DNA of 30,826 bases from JAIRTY01 sp050257395 (GCA_050257395.1 JBLMWU010000271.1:1-30826); one strand, 5' to 3'. Positions 23,020 through 30,564 are shown, counted from the stretch's first letter. A program made the numbers and translations. The notes: a model not told the origin generated them from the letters alone.

Positions 23020-23052
23020 TTCCCAACTTTGGAAACGGTACCAGATATGGAA
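23020..23052. promoter_or_regulatory. Paired CCA-N4-TGGAA dyads, candidate operator of the ArsR-like regulator
   Basis: CCAACTTTGGAA (23023-23034) and CCAGATATGGAA (23041-23052) are two copies of CCA-N4-TGGAA spaced exactly 18 bp apart. Both sit in the short region between the divergent hydrolase and regulator genes. The first is extended to TTCC-N7-GGAA. The arrangement suits a dimeric winged-helix protein occupying two sites. Confidence 0.6.
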
Positions 23053-23062
23053 TCGTGGGGCC

Positions 23063-23608
23063 ATGGACACCCTGGACCTGCTGCTGCACCCGGTGCGGCT
23101 GCGGATCGTGCACGCCATGTCCGGCGGCCGGATGCTCACCACCTCCGGCCTGTGCGCCCTGCTGCCGGACGTGCCCAAGACCACCGTGTACCGGCATGTC
23201 GGGCTGCTGGCTGAGGCGGGGGTGCTGGAGGTGGCGGGCGAGCAGCGGGTGCACGGCGCGGTCGAGCGGAGCTACCGGCTGCGCCGGGAACGGATCGTCA
23301 TCGACAGCGAAGCCGCCGCGTCGATGTCGCTGGACGACCACCGCCGCGGGTTCGCCGCGGCCATGGCCGCGCTGCTCGCCGACTTCAACGCCTACCTCGG
23401 CCGGGAGCACGCCGACCCGGTCGCGGACTGGGTGTCCTACCGGCAGTTCCCGCTCTGGCTCAGCCGCGACGAGCTCGCCACCCTGATCGGCCAGTTCACC
23501 GAGGGACTCATGGCGGTCGCGCGCAACGAGCCGGCCCCGGGCCGCCGCCCCCACCTGGTGAGCACCATCCTGTTCCCGCTCGGGGAGGCTCCGGTTTCCT
23601 CACCATGA
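23063..23608 (+). CDS. Winged-helix (ArsR-like) transcriptional regulator
   Basis: The 181-residue protein starts MDTLDLLLHPVRLRIVHAMSG, followed by MLTTSGLCALLPDVPKTTVYRHVGLL and the wing AGVLEVAGEQRV, a typical ArsR-like helix-turn-helix with helix 1 L-H-P-V-R-L-R-I. The C-terminal half (about 95-175, ERSYRLRRERIVI...DDHRRGFAAAMAALLADFNAYLG...DWVSYRQFPLWLSRDEL) is a conserved, probably ligand-binding or dimerising domain found in helix-turn-helix proteins annotated in actinomycetes. No metal-binding cysteines of ArsR are visible. It is divergent from the alpha/beta hydrolase gene and is probably its regulator, acting at the paired dyads. ATG 23063 is chosen by homology to the helix-turn-helix start. 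Confidence 0.82.
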   Translation: MDTLDLLLHPVRLRIVHAMSGGRMLTTSGLCALLPDVPKTTVYRHVGLLAEAGVLEVAGEQRVHGAVERSYRLRRERIVIDSEAAASMSLDDHRRGFAAAMAALLADFNAYLGREHADPVADWVSYRQFPLWLSRDELATLIGQFTEGLMAVARNEPAPGRRPHLVSTILFPLGEAPVSSP

Positions 23609-23680
23609 CCGCCGGGCCGCGCCGCCCGGCGCTGAGCGCGGCTGGCGCCCCGTGGTCCTGCCGCCGGGTGTCTGCGGGCA

Positions 23681-23686
23681 TAGTCT
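23681..23686 (+). promoter_or_regulatory. -10 element of leaderless dienelactone hydrolase gene
   Basis: TAGTCT followed by 8 bases and the ATG at 23695, without a Shine-Dalgarno. No -35 could be assigned. Confidence 0.4.
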
Positions 23687-23694
23687 TCAATGCC

Positions 23695-24468
23695 ATGGGC
23701 CTGCTCGATTCCTGGACTCCCGGCAGTCATACGGCCGGCGGCATCACGCATCCGACGTACCGCAAGGGCAGTGGGCCGGGCGTCATCGTGATCCACGAGA
23801 TCCCCGGTATCACGCCTGCGGTCATCGCGTTCGCCGAGGAGGTGGTGGCGCGAGGGTTCACCGTTGTGCTGCCGTCGCTTTTCGGCCGCGCGGAGGCTTC
23901 TGCGACCGTGCGCGAGTCGGTGCGCAGCATTGCCCGGGTCTGTGTCAGCAGGGAGTTCAGCCTGTTCGCGCTCGGGCGGACCAGCCCGGTGGCGACATGG
24001 CTGAGGTCCCTGGCCCGCGAGCTGCACGCCGAGCTTGGCGGGCCCGGCGTGGGGGCCGTCGGCATGTGCCTGACCGGAGGATTCGCACTTGCGATGCTCG
24101 CTGACGCACCCGTCGCCGCGCCTGTACTGGCCCAGCCGGCATCGCCGGCGCCCGTGGGCAAGGCCCGCAAGGCCGACCTCGGACTCAGCCCCGGCGACCT
24201 GACGTCGGTAAAGACCAAGGTCGCCGCCGGATGCCAGGTGCTCGGACTGCGCTACGACCGCGATCCCGCGGTCGGCACCCGCTTTGACACCCTTCGCCGC
24301 GAACTGGGCGGCAACTTCATCGCCGTGGAGTTCCCCGGCCGGAAGCACGCCACGCTGACCGAGCACCGCCAGCAGGAGGGCGTCGATCGGGTGCTGGCGT
24401 TCTTCGAGGAGAAGCTCAAAGTGGCATCCGGTCAGCAGCCTGACGAGGTGTCCGGCTCGTCACCCTGA
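23695..24468 (+). CDS. Dienelactone hydrolase-family protein
   Basis: The 257-residue protein has GPGVIVIHEIPGITPAVIAFAEEVVARGFTVVLPSLFG (in part), the DLH-family N-terminus with H-E-x-x-G. The nucleophile elbow is VGMCLTGGFAL: the GxCxGG cysteine of carboxymethylenebutenolidase is present as Gly-Met-Cys-Leu-Thr-Gly-Gly. Histidine in GRKHATLTEHRQ near the C-terminus completes a Cys-Asp-His triad, the Asp probably in YDRDP. Dienelactone hydrolases open cyclic enol-lactones in chloroaromatic and other ring-fission routes; many relatives act on other esters. TAGTCT precedes ATG 23695. It stands alone, ending 60 bases before a convergent gene. Confidence 0.87.
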   Translation: MGLLDSWTPGSHTAGGITHPTYRKGSGPGVIVIHEIPGITPAVIAFAEEVVARGFTVVLPSLFGRAEASATVRESVRSIARVCVSREFSLFALGRTSPVATWLRSLARELHAELGGPGVGAVGMCLTGGFALAMLADAPVAAPVLAQPASPAPVGKARKADLGLSPGDLTSVKTKVAAGCQVLGLRYDRDPAVGTRFDTLRRELGGNFIAVEFPGRKHATLTEHRQQEGVDRVLAFFEEKLKVASGQQPDEVSGSSP

Positions 24469-24528
24469 GGGCTGGTGCGCACCGGCCTGGAGATCGCCCC
24501 TTTCTGCAACCCGGCAATTAAGGATGTA

Positions 24529-25086
24529 TTAGAGCAGTTCAGCCCGGTGCCGGCTGCTCGCGGGATGGATGAACTCGGCTGCCGGCCTGCGCAGCCACTG
24601 GGTCAGGCGCATCGTGAGGGCCATATCCGCCATGCGCGCGGTGCGCAGATTGGTGAGCCGACTCGGGGTGCAGCCAATCTGCTCGGCCAGTCCCGCCCAG
24701 GTCAGCCCCTGCCGCTGCCGCTGCTCGTTGAGCGCGGCATGGAGCTGGGCGAGGTCCCAGCGGAGGCGACTGTCCGGGCCTGGGTCCGGGAGCCGCACGT
24801 CCCCGACGTCCAGAGCCGGGCCGGTGAGGAACTCCTCTGGTGCCTGCCCGAGCCAGCGCAGTAGGTAGAGCGCGTACTGGCACGACGTCTCGCCTCGCGC
24901 ACCCAGCCGGGAGACCGCGCCGCCGCAGAGCGGGTGATCGTCGCGTTCGGCGTTGAGCTGCGCGGACTGATCCCACAGCTCGCCGGCCAGGTCGTACCAG
25001 CCCATATCCCGGTCGCGGCGCGCATCGTCGACCGCGGCGAAGAACGCCGCGAAGTCGAACGTGGCGAGAGCATCCACGTCAGGCAC
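24529..25086 (-). CDS. Tandem-duplicated XRE-like helix-turn-helix protein
   Basis: A 185-residue protein made of two similar ~75-residue halves. The first reads AAFFAAVDDARRDRDMGWYDLAGEL, (cut) ...ALYLLRWLGQAPEEFLTGP; the second reads AQLHAALNEQRQRQGLTWAGLAEQI, (cut) ...TMRLTQWLRRPAAEFIHPA. The second contains a recognisable HTH (LTWAGLAEQIGCTPSRLTNL); in the first the recognition helix is expanded by an insertion and may have lost DNA contacts. This looks like an internal duplication of an XRE-type repressor domain. GTG 25086 has GGAAGG upstream. Target and role are unknown. It is divergent from the S9 peptidase gene across about 325 bases, so that gene is one candidate target. Confidence 0.72.
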   Translation of the reverse strand: MPDVDALATFDFAAFFAAVDDARRDRDMGWYDLAGELWDQSAQLNAERDDHPLCGGAVSRLGARGETSCQYALYLLRWLGQAPEEFLTGPALDVGDVRLPDPGPDSRLRWDLAQLHAALNEQRQRQGLTWAGLAEQIGCTPSRLTNLRTARMADMALTMRLTQWLRRPAAEFIHPASSRHRAELL

Positions 25087-25411
25087 GTCCGCCTACCTTC
25101 CGCTGTCCCGACGTGCTCCGTGAGCCCGCCGATGAAGCCCTGCCAGTTCTATCGATCGCTGCCCCGAGCCGGCGGCGCAGCCGCCAGTAATCAGCCAAAC
25201 GCAAGTGACGCCGCCGCGGCCAGGATAAAGCCAGCTACGACCCTCGCCGGCACTGGACGCGAGGGCGTCCGGTGATTCCCCCATTCCGCGGCCGCCAGCC
25301 GAACGCGGCCGCTTCGTGATCGTGGGCTTACTGCTGCCAGAGGAAGAGCGATCCCATGATCACGGGCCGCCGCGTTTCCCATTTCCTCACCGCTGTGGCA
25401 GCGTGCCCTGC
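25087..25411. other. 325-base intergenic region with two hairpins and no clear gene
   Basis: No convincing coding signal. Short leftward frames of about 60 codons exist but have no ribosome binding site or recognisable family. Two structures stand out. GCGGCCGC occurs twice (25288-25295 and 25305-25312), able to pair with itself across a 9-base loop. CGTGATCGTGGG (25315-25326) matches CCCATGATCACG (25353-25364) as a 12-bp stem with one G-U pair. The second lies 47 bases before the S9 peptidase ATG and may be part of its leader. Confidence 0.4.
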
Positions 25412-27553
25412 ATGGCGCCGATCTCCCTGCCTGGCCAGATCGCCCGGACGCGGCGGTTCACCCTGGGGGTCCCGGGGCAGTTCACGATCACGGCGGATGG
25501 AAAGGCCGTGCTCTTCCTGCGCAGCCGGGCCGGTGACGACCCGGTGTCCTGCCTGTGGGCGCTGGACCTGAGTTCGGGGGCGGAACGGCTGCTCGCCGAC
25601 CCCGCCGTGCTGGCCGGCACCCCCGCGCCAGCAGGATCCGGCGGCGGCTGTGGCGAGCCGGGAACGCCGGCCGGGCCAGGCGCCGGGATCGAGGCCTATG
25701 CCGCCAGCGCCGGGGCAGGGCTGGCGGTCTTCGCGCTCGCGGGCGGGTTATGGGCGGCGGACACCGCCACCGGCCGGGTCAGGCAGCTGCCCGCCTGCAG
25801 CCCCGCCACTGAGCCGCGCCCCGACCCGGCCGGCCAGCGGATCGCGTACCTGTCCGGCGGCGCCCTGCGGGTGATCGGGGCGGACGGGACCGGCGACCGC
25901 GTCATCGCGGCGCCGGACGGGCCCGACGTCACGTTCGGCACCGCCCCGCACACTGACGAGACGTCGCCGGACCGGCCGTGCGGCTACTGGTGGGCCCCGG
26001 ACGGCAGCCAGCTGCTGGCCGCCCGGTCCGATTCGGCCGGCGTCGAACTCTGGCACCTGCCCGACCCGGCCGAACCGGGCAGGCCGCCGCCAACCGTGCG
26101 GTACGCCGCGGCTGGCAAGGCCAACCCGGAGGTCACGCTGTGGATCGCCCGGCTGGACGGCGGGCTGGCCCAGGTGCGCTGGGAGCGGGCCTGGGCCGAG
26201 TACGTGGTCGGCGCGGGCTGGGATGCCCACGGCCCCTACGCCCTGGTGAAGACCCGCGACCAGCAGAGCGTCCGGCTGCTGGGGATCGACCCGGCCAGCG
26301 GCGCGACCGAGCTGCTGGCACAGCAGCAGGACGAATGCTGGGTGCAGCCGGTCCCGGGCCTGCCCGTGCGCACCGGTTCGGGTGCCCTGCTCGGCCACGC
26401 CGACCGGGCGGGCACCCGGCAGCTGACGGTGAACGGGGCCGCCGTCACGCCGCCGGGTCTCCAGCTCCGCGCCGTGCTCGGCGTGGAGGGCGAAGAGGTG
26501 CTGTTCACCGCGTCCACGGAACCGACCGAGACGCATCTGTGGACCTACCGGCCCGGCGAGGGCATCCGCCAGCTGAGCGCAGGGGCGGGCGTGCACTCCG
26601 GGGTGCGCCGCGGCGGGACGCTGGTGCACGCCGCCGGGGGCGCGGATCAGCCGGGCGGGCGGGTCACGGTGCTGCGGCCGGGCAGGGCGCCGGTCACGAT
26701 CGCGTCCCTGGCGGAGCGGCCGGTGCTGGACGTCCACGTGACGCGGCTGGTGCTCGGCCCGCGCGAGCTGCGGGCCGAGCTGTACCTGCCGTCCTGGCAC
26801 CGGCCCGGCGATGGGAAGCTGCCGGTCCTGGCCGACCCTTATGGCGGGGCCGGGATGCAGAAGGTCACCGCCGAGCTGAGCTGGGCGTCGCTGCTGTCGC
26901 AGTGGTTCGCCGAGCAGGGATTCGCCGTCCTGGTCGCCGACGGGCGCGGCACGCCCGGACGCGGCCCGGACTGGGAGCGGGAGGTGCACGGCGACCTTTT
27001 CGGGCCGGTGCTGGACGACCAGGTGACCGCGGTGCAGGAAGCCGTGCGCCGCCACCCCGATCTCGATCCGGACCGGGTCGGCATCCGCGGCTGGTCCTTC
27101 GGCGGCTCGCTGGCGGCCCTGGCCGTGCTCCGCCGTCCGGACGTCTTCCACGTGGCGGTGGCCGGCGCGGGCGTCACTGACCAGTTGCTCTACGACGCGC
27201 ACTGGCGGGAGCGGTTCCTCGGCCACCCTGCTGAGTTCCCCGGCCGGTACGAGGCATGCTCACTCGTGCGGGAGGCACCGCACCTGACCCGGCCGCTGCA
27301 GCTGATCCACGGGTTCGCGGATGACAACGTGTTCGTGGCGAACACGCTGCGCCTGTCCAGCGCGCTGCTGGCCGCCGGGCGCCCGCACGAGGTGCTGCTC
27401 CTGCCCGGCGCCGGCCACCAGGCCATCGGCGGTGAGCTCACCGAGAAGCTGGTCTGGCATCAGGTGCAGTTCCTCCAGCGCCACCTGAACGTGGATCCCG
27501 GCGCGCGGCAGCCACCGTCGCAGCGGCGCGATCCCCGGTCTCCCCGTTCATGA
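25412..27553 (+). CDS. S9 (prolyl oligopeptidase / DPP-IV type) serine peptidase
   Basis: A 713-residue protein with an N-terminal beta-propeller (~1-460) and a C-terminal alpha/beta-hydrolase domain. Motifs in the latter are LPVLADPYGGAGMQ, RGTPGRGPDWEREVHGDLFGPVLDDQ (cut), nucleophile GWSFGGSLAAL (Ser562), Asp637/638 in HGFADDNVF and His669 in GAGHQAI. The catalytic triad is complete and no signal peptide is visible, so it is probably cytosolic and cleaves peptides (X-Pro or Ala specificity typical). The N-terminus ISLPGQIARTRRFTLGVPGQF resembles other actinomycete S9 peptidases and fixes ATG 25412. No Shine-Dalgarno is present. A 325-base region precedes it and a strong hairpin follows. 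Confidence 0.9.
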   Translation: MAPISLPGQIARTRRFTLGVPGQFTITADGKAVLFLRSRAGDDPVSCLWALDLSSGAERLLADPAVLAGTPAPAGSGGGCGEPGTPAGPGAGIEAYAASAGAGLAVFALAGGLWAADTATGRVRQLPACSPATEPRPDPAGQRIAYLSGGALRVIGADGTGDRVIAAPDGPDVTFGTAPHTDETSPDRPCGYWWAPDGSQLLAARSDSAGVELWHLPDPAEPGRPPPTVRYAAAGKANPEVTLWIARLDGGLAQVRWERAWAEYVVGAGWDAHGPYALVKTRDQQSVRLLGIDPASGATELLAQQQDECWVQPVPGLPVRTGSGALLGHADRAGTRQLTVNGAAVTPPGLQLRAVLGVEGEEVLFTASTEPTETHLWTYRPGEGIRQLSAGAGVHSGVRRGGTLVHAAGGADQPGGRVTVLRPGRAPVTIASLAERPVLDVHVTRLVLGPRELRAELYLPSWHRPGDGKLPVLADPYGGAGMQKVTAELSWASLLSQWFAEQGFAVLVADGRGTPGRGPDWEREVHGDLFGPVLDDQVTAVQEAVRRHPDLDPDRVGIRGWSFGGSLAALAVLRRPDVFHVAVAGAGVTDQLLYDAHWRERFLGHPAEFPGRYEACSLVREAPHLTRPLQLIHGFADDNVFVANTLRLSSALLAAGRPHEVLLLPGAGHQAIGGELTEKLVWHQVQFLQRHLNVDPGARQPPSQRRDPRSPRS

Positions 27554-27561
27554 TCATGGTG

Positions 27562-27597
27562 CTGCTGATGCGATGCGGAACCGGTGGGCATCAGCAG
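27562..27597 (+). terminator. Hairpin downstream of the S9 peptidase gene
   Basis: CTGCTGATGC (27562-27571) pairs perfectly with GCATCAGCAG (27588-27597) across a 16-base loop, starting 8 bases after the stop codon. No T-run. Terminator by position. Confidence 0.5.
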
Positions 27598-27716
27598 GCG
27601 GCCGGCGCCATGCCATCACGGACCGGCAGCCAGCAGAGCTTGGTCAGGTGCGTTTGGTGACATAGGCGCCCCACCGAGGGGACATCCCCGATCCTGGTCC
27701 CGGGTCGGGCGTCGCC

Positions 27717-27935
27717 TCACGGTGTGGGCTTCGGCGCTGGCTCAGCCTCCAAGCCGGCCTCGCGGATCACTTCCTCGATGCGGCGGTAGATGTCCTGGAG
27801 TTGTTCTGCTGTGACGTCTTTGCGGACGAGCGCAATGACGGGCAGGGCGTTACGCACTGCGTGCTGGAGCAGTTGCCGCACAGCCATTGCCTGGCCGGGG
27901 GTCCAGTCGTCGGGGACAGCAACTTCGATATTCAT
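27717..27935 (-). CDS. Small conserved hypothetical protein (72 aa)
   Basis: MNIEVAVPDDWTPGQAMAVRQLLQHAV, (cut) then PVIALVRKDVTAEQLQDIYRRIEEVIREAG. The P-D-D-W-T-P-x-Q-A-x-A-V opening is a motif I recognise from short actinomycete proteins of unknown role. A single helix-strand-helix is predicted by eye, with a charged Glu/Pro tail. ATG 27935 has a GGGG run 4 bases upstream; GTG 27944 is in frame. No neighbouring gene suggests a function. The conserved motif and codon bias support it being real. Confidence 0.6.
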   Translation of the reverse strand: MNIEVAVPDDWTPGQAMAVRQLLQHAVRNALPVIALVRKDVTAEQLQDIYRRIEEVIREAGLEAEPAPKPTP

Positions 27936-28270
27936 GATCCCCACAGTGCTGTGCCAGCCGGTGACCGGCCAAGGGGATTTCGTCCTGGTTCCCGGGATTT
28001 CCGCCCTCGGTTCGCACGGGTCAGCGGAGCACCGTGCGGACGACGCCGTCTGGGCGAATGGTCGTGCCGTTGAGCGTAGCGCCCTGCGGTTAATCCGCTA
28101 GCCGGACATCGTTGCGTTCATGCTTCGCGGGTTTGCCGCAGGCAGTGGCTGGTTTTGGCTCGATGCTGGGTGGGGCGCTTTCGTCAAGCGCGACTAGCAG
28201 CATCCTGGGCGTGCCAGCTACGGGCTGGTGCTGCGCCGGGCCCGGAGGGGAAGGAGCGGTGCGGGGCCCG
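27936..28270. other. 335-base region of lower GC without a supported gene
   Basis: No frame here shows codon bias or homology I can support. The base composition is less GC-rich (runs such as GTTTTGGCTCG and GGTTAATCC) than the flanking genes. It may be a decayed remnant or unusual spacer. Nothing regulatory can be assigned except that it lies downstream of the convergent-side mimR-type gene. Confidence 0.35.
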
Positions 28271-30070
28271 TTACTCGGCGGGGACGACGATGCCGTATTC
28301 GCGGATCTTGCGGTAGATGGTGGCCCGGGACATGCCGAGCGAGATCGCCGTCTTGACCTTGTTGCCGCGGTAGGCGAGCAGGCCCTGGACGATGGCGTCG
28401 CGCTCCATCGACTCCAGCGGCGACAGCAGGCGCCGGCTCACGGTCCAGCATTCCGGCGGCAGGTCGGCCGGGTAGATGGTGCCCGCCCGGCGCCGTTTGG
28501 CGACGCGCCTGAGCACCTGCCAGAGCTGCTCGACATTGCCGGGCCAGCGGGAGCGCAGCAGGAACTGCATGGCTTCGGGCGCGCAGGCCAGCCGCGCCTG
28601 CTGGCTCAGCCTGGCCAGGAAGAACGGCACCAGCTCGTGCAGGTCCTCGATGTGGTGGCGCAGCGGCGGCAGCTCGACCGTGCTGGGGAAGAACCGCAGC
28701 ACCTTGGTCAGGTCCTTGTTGCCGCGCTGGCCGTCCAGGGTCACGACCACCCACAGGTTCGGCTGCTGGCCCGCGGTGCGGGCCTCCTGCAGCGCACAGG
28801 ACAGGGCGTTCAGCTGCCGCGCACCCAGCTGATCGACGTGGCGCACCAGCAGGGTGCCCCGGCTCTCCAGCAGCTCGCGGCGCGCGCGGGCCAGCCAGTC
28901 GGGGCTGGCCGCGTCGGTCGCGTCCAGCACGCTGAACCGGCCGGCCGGGTTGCGGCGCTGGTGCACGGCGCGGACCACGGCCAGCTTGCCGATGCCGGGC
29001 TCGCCTTCCAGTGCCAGCCACTCGGCGTCGTCGCACACCGCCTCCACCTGGCCACAGGCGCGCAGCCACAGCGGTGCGCTGCCGACCAGCCCGGGCAGGA
29101 ACATCGGCTTGCGCGAGGCTGGCTCGGCGGCCGGCCGGGCCGGCGGCTCGGTGAGCTTGACCTGGACCACGCCGCTGGCCCGGAGCCCTTCCGTGGCGCG
29201 GCAGTGCAGTCGCGCCCGGGCGCCGGTGGGCAGGGTCACGGTGACCGGGCCCGGCCGCGGCCTGGCCAGCGCCTCGGCGGCGTGGCCGAGCAGCGCGGCC
29301 TGGTCAGCGGGGTCGAGGACCTGCCGGGCGGTGTCGTTCATCATCACCATGTCGGCGGACAGGGCGAGCACGATCCCGCTGCTGTGCCGGCAGGCCCGCA
29401 GGTACTCGCGCAGCAGCTGGGCCTCCCGGGCGCTGCTGCCGGTCATCAGCGCCCCGCCGATCTGGTGGGCTGTCGTCTTGGCGAGCGCCACCAGCAGCGC
29501 GTCGGCGTCCCTGCGCCAGCACGTCAGGTCGATCGCGCCGACGGTCTTCCCGGACACCGGGTCGTGGATCGGCACCCCTGCGCACGCCAGATCCTCCAGG
29601 TCCTCGGCGTAGTGCTCGTGGCCGAACACGTGCGCGGGCTGGCCGCCCTCCAGCGCGGTGCCGATGCCGTTGGTGCCGACGTGCTCCTCGGCGTAGCTGA
29701 ACCCGGGCGCGAGCTGGACCCCGTCCAGGTGCCGCTCCAGGTCACGGTCGGCGGTCAGCCGGGTCAGCACCACGCCCGCGGCGTCGGTGAGGATGACGCT
29801 GATCGGCTGGCCATCCAGGTGCTCGTGCAGGTTCCGCAGCACCGGCAGCGCGGTGCGGGTCAGCGGGGTGTCCAGGTCCGGGTCGCGGGTGTAGGAGAGC
29901 TCGACCCGGTCGGCGGCGACGTGCCAGTCACGGGATCTCCACCAGGAGGCGAGGATCGGCTCGCGGACCACACCGGGCATGACTTCGTCGCGGGTGAGGA
30001 ACCGTTCCCGCGCCTCGGCCAGCCGCTCGTTTCCGGCCGAGGCCGGGACGGATGCTGCTGAGCGCACCAT
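28271..30070 (-). CDS. mimR: MimR/AcoR-type GAF-domain transcriptional activator
   Basis: A 599-residue regulator. Residues ~30-215 form the AcoR-type sensory part: ILASWWRSRDW, DAAGVVLTRL, and EEHVGTNGIGTALEGGQPAHVFG then AGVPIHDPVSGKTVGAIDLT (GAF). Residues ~225-310 are PAS-like. An AAA+-related module follows with a Walker A-like GEPGIGK (356-362), but GTLLV-RH at 405-411 replaces the usual D-E of Walker B and no GAFTGA is present. The C-terminal Fis-type HTH is GNKVKTAISLGMSRATIYRKI. In mycobacteria MimR activates the mimABCD monooxygenase. The divergent prmA/mimA start is 655 bases away. GGGAGG supports ATG 30070. Probably a sigma-54-independent activator. Confidence 0.85.
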   Translation of the reverse strand: MVRSAASVPASAGNERLAEARERFLTRDEVMPGVVREPILASWWRSRDWHVAADRVELSYTRDPDLDTPLTRTALPVLRNLHEHLDGQPISVILTDAAGVVLTRLTADRDLERHLDGVQLAPGFSYAEEHVGTNGIGTALEGGQPAHVFGHEHYAEDLEDLACAGVPIHDPVSGKTVGAIDLTCWRRDADALLVALAKTTAHQIGGALMTGSSAREAQLLREYLRACRHSSGIVLALSADMVMMNDTARQVLDPADQAALLGHAAEALARPRPGPVTVTLPTGARARLHCRATEGLRASGVVQVKLTEPPARPAAEPASRKPMFLPGLVGSAPLWLRACGQVEAVCDDAEWLALEGEPGIGKLAVVRAVHQRRNPAGRFSVLDATDAASPDWLARARRELLESRGTLLVRHVDQLGARQLNALSCALQEARTAGQQPNLWVVVTLDGQRGNKDLTKVLRFFPSTVELPPLRHHIEDLHELVPFFLARLSQQARLACAPEAMQFLLRSRWPGNVEQLWQVLRRVAKRRRAGTIYPADLPPECWTVSRRLLSPLESMERDAIVQGLLAYRGNKVKTAISLGMSRATIYRKIREYGIVVPAE

Positions 30071-30190
30071 TGCGCCTCCCGTGCGGTGCCTCCCGTTGCC
30101 CCTGGGAAATCTGAGGCGCGGCCCGCCGGGTCGGGCCGCCGGGCTCGCGTCGTACGTATCCCCACCATAAACGTGCCTTTCCAGACCCGT

Positions 30191-30205
30191 GTCTCAAGTT
30201 GAGAC
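30191..30205. promoter_or_regulatory. MimR-type operator dyad 1 (GTCTCAAGTTGAGAC)
   Basis: A perfect 15-base palindrome, GTCTCAA/TTGAGAC around a central G. It lies 120 bases upstream of the mimR ATG and 80 bases before the small gene at 30285. A near-identical dyad lies in front of prmA/mimA. The Fis-type HTH regulator encoded next door is the likely binder. Confidence 0.65.
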
Positions 30206-30284
30206 CGTTACCGGCCCGTCACCGGGTTTCGATGCCTTGACACGGGCTCGCTTTGTTACCGCGCGCACCGGGAGGTGGGGCCAG

Positions 30285-30533
30285 GTGAACCAGGCCGGAG
30301 AACCCCGGGCCGAGACGTACAACCCGTGGAGCGTGGTCAACCTCGTGTTCGAGCATCTCGCCGCCCAGGGCCTGCACCCGGTCCTGGGCCAGCCCGGCGA
30401 CCCCGGCGCTCCGGCCGCGGAGCTGCTGCGGGCTTTCGGCATCCAGCCCGCGCCGGAGGGGGACCGGCAGGTCTCCGCCCGCGTCCAGGACCACCTCGCC
30501 CAGCTGCGGGACGCGTTCTTCGGCGACGGGTGA
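30285..30533 (+). CDS. Small hypothetical protein (82 aa) next to a monooxygenase operon
   Basis: The product starts MNQAGEPRAETYNPWSVVNLV, then FEHLAAQGLHPVLGQPGDPGAPAAELL, (cut) and FGIQPAPEGDRQVSARVQDHLAQLRDAFFGDG. It is acidic-helical without signal peptide or cysteine motifs. The Y-N-P-W-x-V-V-N-L-V-F segment resembles short actinomycete proteins, but I cannot assign a function. GGAGGTGGGG (30271-30280) fixes GTG 30285. It is flanked by MimR-type dyads and sits between mimR and the monooxygenase gene; it may belong to that regulon. Shared operator is observed, function unknown. Confidence 0.72.
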   Translation: MNQAGEPRAETYNPWSVVNLVFEHLAAQGLHPVLGQPGDPGAPAAELLRAFGIQPAPEGDRQVSARVQDHLAQLRDAFFGDG

Positions 30534-30549
30534 CCGCCCGGCGGGGTGT

Positions 30550-30564
30550 GTCTCATGTTGAGAG
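30550..30564. promoter_or_regulatory. MimR-type operator dyad 2 (GTCTCATGTTGAGAG)
   Basis: Differs from dyad 1 at two of 15 positions and keeps GTCTCA-N3-TGAGA. It is 160 bases upstream of the monooxygenase ATG at 30725, an activator-like distance. Confidence 0.65.

Noticed and set aside
25191..25382. Leftward frames of about 63 codons in the 25087-25411 gap
   Set aside because: No ribosome binding site, no family and weak codon bias; one ends in a hydrophobic patch but this is not enough to call a gene.
27584..27814. Rightward 76-codon frame over the small conserved gene
   Set aside because: Overlaps the better-supported leftward gene at 27717-27935 and has no recognisable feature.
28112..30061. 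649-codon open frame antisense to the MimR-type gene
   Set aside because: His/Gln/Arg-rich shadow of the mimR gene with no motifs or ribosome binding site.
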